This document shows, piece by piece, positions 49,707 through 58,324 of a stretch of DNA of 64,000 bases; positions within the stretch are counted from its first letter, which is position 1; the number at the start of each line of letters is the position of its first letter. The notes below the pieces were generated by a model, which did no database searches, was not told where the DNA came from, and was given only the letters and a program-made list of their open reading frames with translations. The position numbers and the translations under genes were made by a program. The stretch is from Nocardia thailandica NBRC 100428 (GTDB lineage: Bacteria; Actinomycetota; Actinomycetes; Mycobacteriales; Mycobacteriaceae), in contig NZ_BAGK01000127.1 of the NCBI RefSeq assembly GCF_000308795.1, positions 124,001 to 188,000 on the forward strand. The letters are read 5' to 3'.

Positions 49707-50756
49707 CTACAGATCGACGACGACCTTGATATCGCCGTGGTCACCCGGCTCGAACGCCTCGAGCGCCCGCTCCAACGGCAACCGCCGGGTGATCAACCGC
49801 GACAGCCAGCTCTCGTCCGCCGCCGCCAGCGCCTGCGCCGCCAGCTGATAATGCCCCAGATTGGCGTTCACCGACCCGAACACCAACCCGTTGTCCAGCA
49901 CCAGGTTCCGGTTCAGCTCACCGATGTCGACCCCGGTGTCCTTCCCCGGTGAGGACACCCCCGTCAGACAGATCAACACCCCCGGGTTGTTCACCTCCAT
50001 CAGCTGCGCCACCACCGCCGTCGCCCCCGTCGCCTCGATCACCACATCCGGCGCGATCCGCTCGGCCAGCTCCGCCGCCCCGCCGGTGTGATAACTCGCC
50101 CCCAGATCCGCCACCAGACCCGGCTTCGGCCCGTCGGTCGCCCGATCCAGCACATGCACGTCCATCCCGCGCTGCGCGCCCAGCAGCGCCGCCAGCAGAC
50201 CGATCGGCCCCGCCCCGGTCACCAGCAGCGTCTTCGGATCGAACCACGCCCGCCGATTGATCCGCTCGATCTGATCCCACGCCTTGGCCACCACCGTCGT
50301 CGGCTCCATCAACACACCCACCCGGCCCAGCGACGGATCCAGCTTCACCGCGAAATCCTGCTTCACCACCCACGACGAGGACCCGAACCCGTCGACCTCC
50401 TTGATCCCGCGCTCCACATAGCGGCCGTTGCGGCACATGTCCCACTCGCCGCGCGCACACGCCCCACACGGCACCGGATCCGGCCGCCGCACGATCCCCA
50501 CCACCAGATCACCCTCGGCGAAACCACTCCCGGACGGCGCCGCCTTCACCCGGCCCAGCGACTCGTGCCCGAGCACCAACCGCTCCCGCCCCGGCGGCGC
50601 CCACCCGTAGAGCCCACCGGCGATCTCCCGATCCGTCCCACAGATCCCCAGGGAGACACCCTCGACCAGCAGCTCGTCCGCCGCGGGCACCGGATCCGGC
50701 ACCTCGGTCACCGCCACCGAACCGGCCTGCATCGGAACAACTGTCAACGCGCGCAC
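49707..50756 (-). CDS. Zinc-dependent alcohol/glucose dehydrogenase
   Basis: A 349-residue medium-chain dehydrogenase. GICGTDREIAGGLYGWAPPG and LVLGHESLGRVK carry catalytic zinc ligands; CGACARGEWDMCRNGRY is the structural zinc loop; LVTGAGPIGLLAALLGAQRG is the Rossmann motif. The spacing resembles archaeal glucose dehydrogenase. It oxidises an alcohol or sugar with NAD(P). The GTG start at 50756 has AAAGGGG. Confidence 0.9.
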   Translation of the reverse strand: MRALTVVPMQAGSVAVTEVPDPVPAADELLVEGVSLGICGTDREIAGGLYGWAPPGRERLVLGHESLGRVKAAPSGSGFAEGDLVVGIVRRPDPVPCGACARGEWDMCRNGRYVERGIKEVDGFGSSSWVVKQDFAVKLDPSLGRVGVLMEPTTVVAKAWDQIERINRRAWFDPKTLLVTGAGPIGLLAALLGAQRGMDVHVLDRATDGPKPGLVADLGASYHTGGAAELAERIAPDVVIEATGATAVVAQLMEVNNPGVLICLTGVSSPGKDTGVDIGELNRNLVLDNGLVFGSVNANLGHYQLAAQALAAADESWLSRLITRRLPLERALEAFEPGDHGDIKVVVDL

Positions 50757-50855
50757 GGGAAACCCCTTTCGCCCGGAGGCTGCTTCACGAACCTTGCGAC
50801 CCAGCTCCTGCGAAGCTACTCCACCCCCGGCCGCATCCGGCCGCACCGCACCGCG

Positions 50856-51788
50856 TCAGGCCTTGGCCACATCCACGATCCGGAACGACCCCGGCGCCAC
50901 CTCCCGCGTGGTGATCCGCTGCGCGATCTTCTCCACCGGCTCGTCCGGGAACTGCTGATGCAGGCTCACATTCCACACCCCCGGCGACAACGGCGTGATG
51001 TACACGCAGTACCGCGTCCCCGGCGGCGTGTCCTGGATCCCCGCCGCGATCGCCGACTCCGACCCGATCCGCGCGTCCTCGGTCGCGTAACTGCGCGCCT
51101 TGCTCGCATCCCGGCGCACGTAATAGGCGAACTCGAACCCCAGAATCGTGTTCTGGGCGCTGCTGGTGTCCCCGTCCAGCGCGCCCACGGTCAGCGACGG
51201 CGTCCGCACCGTGTCACAGTCCGCCGTCGCATACCCCGGCCGCGGCGCCTTCGACGTCGGCGTGGCGGGCACCATCCGCGGGGTCGACGACGCCGCGGCC
51301 GCGGGAGCGGGCGCCGGATCCCCACCCAGCACGAACACGTTCACCGCCAACACCACCACCGCGACCGCCACACACGCCCCCACCACGCCCACCATCGCCG
51401 CGCCACCGAAACGCCGCTGATCGACCCGGCCGTCGTCGAAATCCCGGCGCGCCCGCCGGCCACGCACCACCGGCCCACCGCCACCGAAATCCTTCAGCGG
51501 CGGCAACACCGGCCGATCCTCGTCGGCGACCGCCTCGAACTCCCGCGCGGCCTGCCGCGCCCGCAGATCCCGCGCCCACGCGTCCCAGTCCCCGTGGAAA
51601 CCCGGGGCACCCGGCGCGTCCGGCGGCGGCAGGTCCTCCGGCTCCAACGGGGTCCAGTACTCCGGGTCCTCGCCGATCGCCGGATCCCGCTCCGGCCTGC
51701 GCCGCCGCCTGCGCCCGCCCCGCGGCTGCTCCTCCTCGGGCGTCACATAGGCGGGCAGATCGAGATCGAACGGATTGTCCTCGCTCAC
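50856..51788 (-). CDS. Membrane-anchored protein of the EspC-like operon
   Basis: A 310-residue protein I cannot assign. Residues 1-125 are charged and Pro-rich with a basic run (RGGRRRRRRPER). One membrane helix follows (MVGVVGACVAVAVVVLAVNV), then an Ala/Pro linker and an extracytoplasmic domain with two Cys (ATADCDTVRTPS and GTRYCVYITP). The layout resembles conserved actinobacterial membrane proteins of type VII loci. Its GTG start overlaps the previous gene's stop (GTGA). Confidence 0.65.
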   Translation of the reverse strand: MSEDNPFDLDLPAYVTPEEEQPRGGRRRRRRPERDPAIGEDPEYWTPLEPEDLPPPDAPGAPGFHGDWDAWARDLRARQAAREFEAVADEDRPVLPPLKDFGGGGPVVRGRRARRDFDDGRVDQRRFGGAAMVGVVGACVAVAVVVLAVNVFVLGGDPAPAPAAAASSTPRMVPATPTSKAPRPGYATADCDTVRTPSLTVGALDGDTSSAQNTILGFEFAYYVRRDASKARSYATEDARIGSESAIAAGIQDTPPGTRYCVYITPLSPGVWNVSLHQQFPDEPVEKIAQRITTREVAPGSFRIVDVAKA

Positions 51789-53155
51789 GAACCGTCCCCG
51801 TCCGGGATCACCCCGGCCTGTCCACGCTTGGGATCGGTCGAGGGCACCGACGGCTTGTGCTCGGACTCGGTCGGCTTGTTCACCGGGGGAGTCACCACCC
51901 CACCCTGCATCGGCGCCTGCTGGAACGGCGCCTGCGACGGGGCGGGGGAGGGGGTCGTCGTCTGTCCCGTCGCCGGCGCCTGGGTGACCTTCGGCTCCGC
52001 CCGCGAGGTGCCCTCCCCGCCGGAGGCGGGCGCCTCCGGCTTCGCCGCCGCGCCACCGCTGCCCCCCGAGGTCCCGTTCCCCAGGCCCGCGAACAGATCG
52101 CTGCGGCTACCCGACGTCCCCGCACCAGCGGGGGAGCTCGTCCCCGACGTGCCGGTGCCGGTGCCCGTGGTCCCCGACTCGCCGGTCAGCGCCTGCTGCA
52201 CCGTCGAATCCGCCTTGTCGGCCACGGTGTCGATCGCGCTCGTCGCCACCTCGGCACCCTTGTCGAACCCGTGCTCGATGACCCCCGCGATCGACTCGAT
52301 CAGCGACGACCCGATCGACACCCCCGCGTCGAGCGCCTTCTCGCCCAGCGACACCCCCGCCTCGAGCGCCGCGTACTGCAACAGCACCTGCGCGCGCAGA
52401 TTCGGATCGTCGGGCAGCTCGGTCGAACTCAGCAGGCTGCTCAGCGACGACCCGGTGCCCGTCGACGTGCCGCCGGTGCCCAGATTCGTCGTGCCGCTGG
52501 TCAGCACATTCGAATTCGTGCCGTACGTACCGTTGGTCGACAGCGTGCCGGTCCCGCCCTGGAACCCGCTCGGCACCGTCACCCCCGTGCCGTTGGTGCC
52601 ACCGTTGTCACCCAGCGCCGAGAGCTTGCGCGTGTGATCGTCCATCTCCGTCGACGCCGTCGAGGCCACCGACACCGCCTCGCGGATCGCGTCCGCCGCC
52701 AGATCGATGATCTTGGCCGTGTCCGCGCTCGTGGTCGCCTTGGACGCCAGCTGATTCGCCTCCTTGCGGAAGTCGACGATGATCTGATCCACCTTCGCCG
52801 CCGCCGTCGACTGCGTGGTGTGCGCCGCGGTCAGCAAGCCCGTGAACTGCTTGCCCTTGTCCGCGGCCGCCGCCACCTCGGTGTTGGTGACCCGCAGCGA
52901 CGGCGTCGCCACCGCCGCCGTCCCCGTCGACTCCAGCTCGTACAGACCCGAACGCTGCGGATTCTCCGTCGCCGCCACCGAGGTGTCGGCCGAGGACAGC
53001 GCCGCGAGCAGCTCCGCGTCCGGCCCGCCCTGCCCGGTCCCCAGCGACGCCCTGACCTGCTCGAGCGGCACCGCCAGCCGATCGATCATCGGCGCGAACC
53101 GCTCCTGCATGGACGGCGCGGTCGCGGTGGTCACCACCGTGGTGTTCGCGCGCAT
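51785..53155 (-). CDS. Type VII secretion substrate-like protein, Ser/Thr/Gly-rich
   Basis: A 456-residue protein. Residues ~15-175 are helical (AAKVDQIIVDFRKEANQLAS, AADAIREAVSVASTASTEMD), like the N-terminal bundle of ESX-associated substrates. Residues ~180-240 and 325-456 are Gly/Thr/Ser/Pro-rich and disordered. In between lies YAALEAGVSLGEKALDAGVS, a helix-rich part. The function is unknown. The start shares bases with the EspC-like gene's stop, so the three genes are one translationally coupled unit. It may be an exported, PPE- or Esp-like protein. Confidence 0.6.
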   Translation of the reverse strand: MRANTTVVTTATAPSMQERFAPMIDRLAVPLEQVRASLGTGQGGPDAELLAALSSADTSVAATENPQRSGLYELESTGTAAVATPSLRVTNTEVAAAADKGKQFTGLLTAAHTTQSTAAAKVDQIIVDFRKEANQLASKATTSADTAKIIDLAADAIREAVSVASTASTEMDDHTRKLSALGDNGGTNGTGVTVPSGFQGGTGTLSTNGTYGTNSNVLTSGTTNLGTGGTSTGTGSSLSSLLSSTELPDDPNLRAQVLLQYAALEAGVSLGEKALDAGVSIGSSLIESIAGVIEHGFDKGAEVATSAIDTVADKADSTVQQALTGESGTTGTGTGTSGTSSPAGAGTSGSRSDLFAGLGNGTSGGSGGAAAKPEAPASGGEGTSRAEPKVTQAPATGQTTTPSPAPSQAPFQQAPMQGGVVTPPVNKPTESEHKPSVPSTDPKRGQAGVIPDGDGS

Positions 53156-53478
53156 CAGGCCACCTCGTCCATCGGCTCGATCGCGGCCAGCGCGGCGGCG
53201 ACATCGGCGTCGATCCCGGTGATCTCGGTGCCGTAATCACCCAGGACCTTGCTGTAGGCCGCGACCAGCTCACCGGCCGTGGTCAGCGTCGTGGCGTGAT
53301 CGCCGACCACGCGCGCCCACGTCTGCGCGAACTCGCGGCCGAGGACCCCGAGTCCCGACAGATCCGCCTGCGCCGCGGCCGTGACATCGGTGGCCGCCGT
53401 CCCCAGCAGCTCGGTCACCTGTCCCGCGGCCGCACGGTACGCGGCGATCGCGTCGGCTTCGAAAGACCATTCACTCAT
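53155..53478 (-). CDS. EspC-like (ESX-1 secretion-associated) protein
   Basis: A 107-residue all-helical protein with the pattern of EspC/WXG100-like type VII substrates: SFEADAIAAYRAAAGQVTEL, LGVLGREFAQTWARVVGDHA and LTTAGELVAAYSKVLGDYGT. EspC is cosecreted with EspA via ESX-1. There is no obvious YxxxD/E export signal. It is the first gene of a three-gene operon. No ESX core gene lies in the window, so the operon is an orphan here. Confidence 0.75.
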   Translation of the reverse strand: MSEWSFEADAIAAYRAAAGQVTELLGTAATDVTAAAQADLSGLGVLGREFAQTWARVVGDHATTLTTAGELVAAYSKVLGDYGTEITGIDADVAAALAAIEPMDEVA

Positions 53479-53651
53479 CGGGCGAATCCCCCTCAGTCCA
53501 CGGTTACGTCGGGCCCGCCGGCGCCGGTGACGGGGTCCCCAGTGAAGAAAAGCGTACTTGTGGTCGATGACTTACGGGTGAGTCCCGGGCAGAGATGGTG
53601 TGCCACCACGGAATTCCGGATGGAATCATCCCCGCCCGGCGGCTCGTTCCG

Positions 53652-54086
53652 TCACGTGCACGCGGTCCGGTGCACGGTGACGCTGGCCGACTCCGCCTGC
53701 GCCAGGTCCAGATCGGTGACCGCCGCGGCCACCGCCGCCGAATCGTCGGGCCCCGCCATGCACGCCGTCATCCGGTACCGGCCCGAGAGCAGGCCACGGA
53801 AACTCGCGGTTCCGTCCGGCCCGGTCACCACCCGGCGCCGCACCGGATCGCCGCAGACGTCCACCCCCGTCAACGTCACCGGCGTATCCGCGACTCCTAC
53901 GCCACCGTCGTGATCCACCAGCAGGGCGTCGATCCGCCCCTCGGCCGCGCGCTGCGGAAGCGCGTACTGCCCACACCCCGAACCCGGCGGCGCGGGAAGC
54001 GCGACCGCCACCCCCGCGACCCCGCACACCGGGAAAAACATTGCGAAACCGAATGCGACACAGCGTGAAACAACGGCTCGTGGCAT
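53652..54086 (-). CDS. Secreted protein with Cna-B/CarboxypepD-reg-like domain
   Basis: A 144-residue protein with signal peptide (SRCVAFGFAMFFPVCGVAGV, cut after VALPA-like AVALPAPPG). The mature part includes DHDGGVGVADTPVTLTGVDV and TGPDGTASFRGLLSGRYRMT, the prealbumin-type fold of Cna-B or carboxypeptidase-regulatory domains, with Cys pairs (GSGCGQYAL, DVCGDPV, MTACMAG, RTACT). The start is uncertain: ATG 54086 (12 bases after AGGAGG) or ATG 54098, directly touching it. The function is unknown. Confidence 0.6.
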   Translation of the reverse strand: MPRAVVSRCVAFGFAMFFPVCGVAGVAVALPAPPGSGCGQYALPQRAAEGRIDALLVDHDGGVGVADTPVTLTGVDVCGDPVRRRVVTGPDGTASFRGLLSGRYRMTACMAGPDDSAAVAAAVTDLDLAQAESASVTVHRTACT

Positions 54087-54203
54087 CGTCGCCGACATCC
54101 TCCTGCTCGGAACAGCTGCGGAATGGTGGTGCCCCCGCCCGAGCCGAGAGAGTACAGCTCGCGCGGCACCCCGCCACACCGGGTCCCGAGACTTCGCGGG
54201 AGG

Positions 54204-54539
54204 CTAGGGGACCGGCGCCTGCAATCCCGGATACCAATCCGAATCCAGCACTTTCGCGAACACCGCCGCGTCGCGTATCCCGAATTCCACGCGGCACGGG
54301 AAAACCGCGGGCAAACCGGCCGCGATCAAGGCGTAGTGCGCGTCGAGGATTTCCGTCGCCCACGCCTCGAGTTCGGCGGGCAAACGATACGACCGGCCGC
54401 TGCTGTCACACACGCACGCATACGAATCCTCGCCGGCGAGCGCCAGCGGATTGCGCAGACGGACCCCGTCGATATCCAGCACCAGGCCCGTGTCCTGCGC
54501 GGATGTGACGGTCGGCAGTTCGATATCGATGTCGTTCAT
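54204..54539 (-). CDS. Hypothetical protein, 111 residues
   Basis: Unrecognised protein. It is mainly acidic, with VTSAQDTGLVLDIDGVRLRN at the N-terminus and helices later (PAELEAWATEILDAHYALIA). The ATG at 54539 (MNDIDIELPT) follows a weak site. It lies upstream of, and in the same direction as, the Cna-B-like gene. Confidence 0.5.
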   Translation of the reverse strand: MNDIDIELPTVTSAQDTGLVLDIDGVRLRNPLALAGEDSYACVCDSSGRSYRLPAELEAWATEILDAHYALIAAGLPAVFPCRVEFGIRDAAVFAKVLDSDWYPGLQAPVP

Positions 54540-55227
54540 GCCGTCACGGTAAACCGGACGACCGTATGTCACCGTGACGAATCGCCGTTGCGCTACCGGA
54601 TCGTGCGTTCACATCCGCATTTCTCCGGATTGTTTCCGGGAAGCCGTCGACGCCGTCGTGAGCGCGACCCGGCAGGTCTGCCGAACGGCCGCCGGCCGAC
54701 CGTTTCCCGACGTTTCGGCACCCGGCCCGGTATTCGGCGGTCACATCGCGCGGAAACCGCGCCACCCGGGTGCGATTCGGCGAATTCCCGGCGGTCGATT
54801 TATCCAGGTCGATTCGTCACTGTGACGTTTCTATGGGTGTGGGGAAGTGGAGGGGGAGTAGGCAACCGGTTCCGAGATCCGGGCGGCCGTGGCGAAAGAG
54901 GGTCCGGCGGGCGGATTTCCGGCGATCGCGAAATGTCATGAATTGCCGGGCCGGCGATCCGGCGGGCTTCGTGCCACGGAATCGTGAAACGCGTGTCGCG
55001 ACGCATCGGGTATTCGCGCGGGAAACCGGCCGCCGAGGGATTCGGCGGAGGCGGGCGGGTCGCGGGGCGAACGCCCGCCGGAGACGACGACGCGTGCGGA
55101 CGAAAACGCCGAAACCCACGCAGGAACCCCTTCCGCCTCAACGCCGATAATGCACATTATGTCAAGTAATGGAGATGGGGCCTTCCCCTGTGAGGTGCGC
55201 ACGGTTCGTGGGCCGCAGACGAATCCG
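54540..55227. other. Gene-poor stretch, nothing assignable
   Basis: 688 bases between the hypothetical gene and the MarR gene. Open frames exist on both strands but none has a convincing start, ribosome site or recognisable protein, and their amino acids look like random high-GC translation. The codon pattern expected of local coding DNA is not obvious. No hairpin, tRNA or repeat array was seen. It may be a remnant or a long regulatory region. Confidence 0.5.
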
Positions 55228-55632
55228 TCAGGACGCGAGCTTGGTGAGGATGTCGCGCAACGCGTCCCGCTCCGCGTCGGTGAGGCGCCCGAAGTAGTCC
55301 TCGGCGTCCTTGGTCCTGGCTTCGGTCAGGTCGCTCAGCGTGCGTTCCCCGCGCGGGGTCACCGTCACCAGGATCGCGCGGCGGTCCGTCGGGTCGGGTG
55401 CGCGGGTCACCAGTCCCCCGTCCTCGAGCGCGTCGACCACCTCGGTGGCCGAGCGCGGGCTGATGCGCAGGGCCTCGGCGATGGCGGACAGGCGCAGTCC
55501 GTCGTGCTCGCCGGCGACGCGCAGGGCGCGGGCCTGGTGCGGGGTCAGTCCCATCGGTGCGTACGCGGCCGCCCAGCGCCGTCGGAGCGTCCTGGCCACC
55601 TGCATGAGGAGGTCGCTCTCGTTGTCGGGCAT
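55228..55632 (-). CDS. MarR-family transcriptional regulator
   Basis: A 134-residue winged-helix regulator. The recognition region is GLRLSAIAEALRISPRSATE, followed by VVDALEDGGLVTRAPDPTDR and the wing RRAILVTVTPRGE, all typical of MarR. The ATG at 55632 has GAGGCGG upstream. It is divergent from an ABC exporter, a pairing often seen for drug-responsive MarR regulators. An inverted repeat between them is the likely operator. Confidence 0.92.
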   Translation of the reverse strand: MPDNESDLLMQVARTLRRRWAAAYAPMGLTPHQARALRVAGEHDGLRLSAIAEALRISPRSATEVVDALEDGGLVTRAPDPTDRRAILVTVTPRGERTLSDLTEARTKDAEDYFGRLTDAERDALRDILTKLAS

Positions 55633-55668
55633 AGATCCGCCTCTCGATGTGTTTACCCAACCAGATAG

Positions 55669-55681
55669 TGAGGTAGCCTCA
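55669..55681. promoter_or_regulatory. MarR operator candidate
   Basis: TGAGG-TAG-CCTCA, perfect 5-bp arms with a 3-base spacer, centred between the divergent MarR and ABC genes and 28 bases before the exporter start. Confidence 0.5.
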
Positions 55682-55708
55682 GCATAACGCACATCCCGAG
55701 GGGGTTGC

Positions 55709-57526
55709 ATGACCGAACGTGAGACCTATCGTGGCGGCCGTACCCGCCGCCGAGACCCCGCCGACCGCGCCCAGTTGCGCGAGTCCCCCGTATCCCCGCG
55801 CCGCGTCGCCGCGCTCTTCGCGCCCTACCGGCGCCGACTCGTCCTGCTCGTCGTCCTGATCGTGGCGGCGTCCACGATCACCCTGGCCTCCCCCTTCCTG
55901 CTCCGCCTGGTGATCGACGAGGCCCTGCCCCACCACGACGTCGCACTCCTGCTGTGGGCGGTGGGCGGCATGCTCGCGGTCACCGTGCTCACCGCGGTGC
56001 TCGGCGTCGGGCAGACCCTCATCTCCACCACGGTCGGCCAGCAGGTCATGCACGCGCTGCGCACCGACGTGTTCCGGCATCTGCAACGCCAATCGCTGGA
56101 CTTCTTCACCCGCACCCGCGGCGGCGAGGTCCAGTCGCGGCTGATCAACGACGTCGGCGGCATGCAGTCGGTGGTGACCGGCACCGCGACCTCCATCGCC
56201 GCCAACGCCACGACCGTGGTCGGCACCGCCGTCGCGATGGCGGTGCTGTCGTGGCGGCTGTCGCTGCTGTCCCTGCTGGTACTCCCCCCGGCGATCTGGC
56301 TCACCCGGCGGGTGGCGCTGCTGCGCCGCGACATCACCGCCCAGCGTCAGCGTCACCTGGCCGACCTGCACGGCCAGGTCGAGGAGGGCCTCTCGGTCAG
56401 CGGCGTGCACCTCGGCAAGACGCTGGGTACCGGTCCCCTGACCTCGGCCCGCTTCGAGCGGACCTCGCGCGACCTGGTCGGCCTCGAGGTGCGCTCCCAG
56501 CTCGCGGGCCGCTGGCGCATGGCCACCATGAACATCACCTTCGCCGCGATCCCGGCCGTCCTGTATCTCGCGGCCGGGCTGCCCGCCACGGGCCGGGGCA
56601 TGACGATCGGCACCCTGGTCGCGTTCACCACGCTGCAGGCCGGGCTCTTCCGCCCGCTGACCGCGCTGCTCAACGTCGGCGTCGAGGTGACGAGTTCGAT
56701 GGCGCTGTTCAGCCGGATCTTCGGCTACCTCGACCTGCCCGTGCAGATCGACGAGCCCGCGGCGCCGGTCGACCTCGATCCGCGCGACGTGGTCGGCCTT
56801 GTCCGCTTCGACGACGTCTGTTTCCGCTACGACAGCGACGGCCCGGACGTGCTCGCCGACGTCTCGCTGACGGTCCCGCCGGGGTCGACACTGGCCCTGG
56901 TCGGCGAGACCGGTTCGGGCAAGACCACCCTGGCCTCGCTGGTCGCGCGGCTGCACGACGCGACCGCCGGCCGGGTGACCATCGACGGCGTCGACGTGCG
57001 TGATCTGGAACTGGGCATCCTGGCGCGGATCGTCGGGGTGGTGTCGCAGGAGTCCTACCTGCTGCACACCACCATCCGGGAGAACCTGCGCTACGCGGCG
57101 CCGGAGGCCACCGACGCCGAGATCGAGCGCGCGGCCCGGGCCGCGCAGATCCACGACCTGATCGTGTCCCTGCCGCTGGGCTACGACACGGTGGTCGGGT
57201 CGCGTGGTCACCGGTTCTCCGGTGGGGAGAAGCAGCGCATCGCCCTGGCGCGCACGCTGCTGCGCGATCCGCGCGTGCTGGTGCTGGACGAGGCGACGAG
57301 CGCGCTGGACACCGAGACCGAGCGCGCGGTGCAGGCCGCGATCGACGTGGTCGCCCGGGGCCGGACGGTCATCACCATCGCGCACCGGCTGAGCACCGTC
57401 CGCGATGCGGATCAGATCGCCGTGCTGGATCACGGCCGGGTCGTGGAACTCGGCGATCACGAGACGCTGCTGGCCGAGGGTGGCCGGTACGCGCGGTTGC
57501 ACGGCGACCTGGTGACCGCGGCGTAG
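55709..57526 (+). CDS. ABC exporter, fused permease and ATPase
   Basis: A 605-residue half-transporter that would work as a dimer. Six membrane helices cover residues ~35-330 (LVLLVVLIVAASTITLASPF, then LDFFTRTRGGEVQSRLINDV as coupling region). The ATPase has LVGETGSGKTTLASLVARLH (Walker A), VVSQESYLLHTTIRENLRYA (Q-loop), FSGGEKQRIALARTLLRDPR (signature) and VLVLDEATSALDTETERAVQ (Walker B). The family exports drugs, peptides or lipids. ATG 55709 with GAGGGGG. MarR control is likely. Confidence 0.93.
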   Translation: MTERETYRGGRTRRRDPADRAQLRESPVSPRRVAALFAPYRRRLVLLVVLIVAASTITLASPFLLRLVIDEALPHHDVALLLWAVGGMLAVTVLTAVLGVGQTLISTTVGQQVMHALRTDVFRHLQRQSLDFFTRTRGGEVQSRLINDVGGMQSVVTGTATSIAANATTVVGTAVAMAVLSWRLSLLSLLVLPPAIWLTRRVALLRRDITAQRQRHLADLHGQVEEGLSVSGVHLGKTLGTGPLTSARFERTSRDLVGLEVRSQLAGRWRMATMNITFAAIPAVLYLAAGLPATGRGMTIGTLVAFTTLQAGLFRPLTALLNVGVEVTSSMALFSRIFGYLDLPVQIDEPAAPVDLDPRDVVGLVRFDDVCFRYDSDGPDVLADVSLTVPPGSTLALVGETGSGKTTLASLVARLHDATAGRVTIDGVDVRDLELGILARIVGVVSQESYLLHTTIRENLRYAAPEATDAEIERAARAAQIHDLIVSLPLGYDTVVGSRGHRFSGGEKQRIALARTLLRDPRVLVLDEATSALDTETERAVQAAIDVVARGRTVITIAHRLSTVRDADQIAVLDHGRVVELGDHETLLAEGGRYARLHGDLVTAA

Positions 57527-57541
57527 TCTCTGGAGTAGTCT
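57523..57541. repeat. Direct repeat upstream of the toxin-like gene
   Basis: GTAGTCT occurs at 57523-57529 and again at 57535-57541, 12 bases apart, overlapping the ABC gene's stop and just before the GTG at 57549. Such short direct repeats are bound by ribbon-helix-helix antitoxins. Confidence 0.4.
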
Positions 57542-57548
57542 TGCAGGT

Positions 57549-57851
57549 GTGTCGGTCAGGTGGTACTGGGCTCTTGTGCAGATGCTGGTGCAGACCGGAG
57601 TCGACCAGGACGATGTCTTCGATCTGGTCGACGCCTGGATGCGGGGCGTCCGGCAGGTGTGGTTGCGGACCGCGGTCGATCCGGCGACCGGGCTCACCTC
57701 CGTGGTGATCTGGGGCCGGACCGAGGACGGTACCCCGCTGTCGGTCTTCGCCCGGCGTCTCGGTCGCGACATCGAGGTGTACAACGCCACGTACCTGACC
57801 GCCGACCAGGTCGTGGATTTCGAGAAGTGGGAGGCGACCCGCCATGAGTGA
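57549..57851 (+). CDS. Putative toxin of a toxin-antitoxin-like pair
   Basis: A 100-residue protein. The body runs DQDDVFDLVDAWMRGVRQVW and LTSVVIWGRTEDGTPLSVFA, ending in RLGRDIEVYNATYLTADQVV and a short charged tail. The strand pattern with WGRTEDGTPLSV is reminiscent of BrnT/RelE-like small toxins, but I cannot assign a family firmly. GTG start at 57549. Its end overlaps the ribbon-helix-helix gene by 8 bases, the usual order in brnTA-type modules. Confidence 0.5.
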   Translation: MSVRWYWALVQMLVQTGVDQDDVFDLVDAWMRGVRQVWLRTAVDPATGLTSVVIWGRTEDGTPLSVFARRLGRDIEVYNATYLTADQVVDFEKWEATRHE

Positions 57852-58179
57852 TCCGTTCGTGAACATGAGCCCCGCCGAGGTGGCGGCGATGACCGGCCGT
57901 CTCGAATTCACCGACGCGCCGGTCACGCCACCGATCGAGACGGGCCCGAACGCCGAGCCCGTCCTCATCCCCCGCTCGGTGAAGCTGACCCGCGATCTCG
58001 ACCAGGCGTGTAAGCGCCGGGCCGCGAACCTGGGAATGTCCCAATCCGCCTATATCCGCTCGCTCATCGAGCGCGACGTGGCCGAGGCGGGCACCGGCGA
58101 ACAGCGGCCGGCCTGGGTGCGCGAGCTGCTGTCGGTGATCGCCCAGCACGAGAACGACGAGCAGCGCCGGGCATCCTGA
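57844..58179 (+). CDS. Ribbon-helix-helix antitoxin-like protein
   Basis: A 111-residue protein. The middle carries a ribbon-helix-helix DNA-binding region: SVKLTRDLDQACKRRAANLG, then MSQSAYIRSLIERDVAEAG (the 'v-x-l-x-x-x-l-d-x-x-l-x-x-x-A-x-x-x-G-x-S-x-S-x-x-I-R' pattern). The first 45 residues (NMSPAEVAAMTGRLEF) are helical then disordered and could hold the partner. The overlap with the toxin-like gene and its DNA-binding fold suggest an autorepressing antitoxin. Confidence 0.7.
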   Translation: MSDPFVNMSPAEVAAMTGRLEFTDAPVTPPIETGPNAEPVLIPRSVKLTRDLDQACKRRAANLGMSQSAYIRSLIERDVAEAGTGEQRPAWVRELLSVIAQHENDEQRRAS

Positions 58180-58261
58180 CCTCGGTGCTGGTGTCACTGC
58201 TCACCGCGGCGTCCGGGCGGCCCCCACGTGGGTAGCATCGGAGGTGCCGACCATCCGGCAC

Positions 58262-58320
58262 CCGGACGAGGCGCACCGTACCCGGCCAGCGACAAGACGG
58301 TGTGAACCGAGGAGGTTCAC
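58262..58320 (+). ncRNA. Guanidine-III riboswitch (mini-ykkC) with SD-sequestering hairpin
   Basis: The aptamer at 58262-58303 begins CCGGACGAGGCGCACCGTA and ends ACAAGACGGTGT. It agrees closely with the known Thermobifida guanidine-III aptamer (recalled, not searched). CCGG at 58262-58265 pairs with CCGG at 58282-58285, and CACCGT (58274-58279) pairs with ACGGTG (58297-58302), the expected pseudoknot. Directly after, GTGAACC (58302-58308) pairs with GGTTCAC (58314-58320), hiding the GAGGAGG ribosome site. The aptamer's last bases overlap that hairpin's start, so guanidine binding should weaken it and switch translation on. Confidence 0.88.
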
Positions 58321-58324
58321 ACCC

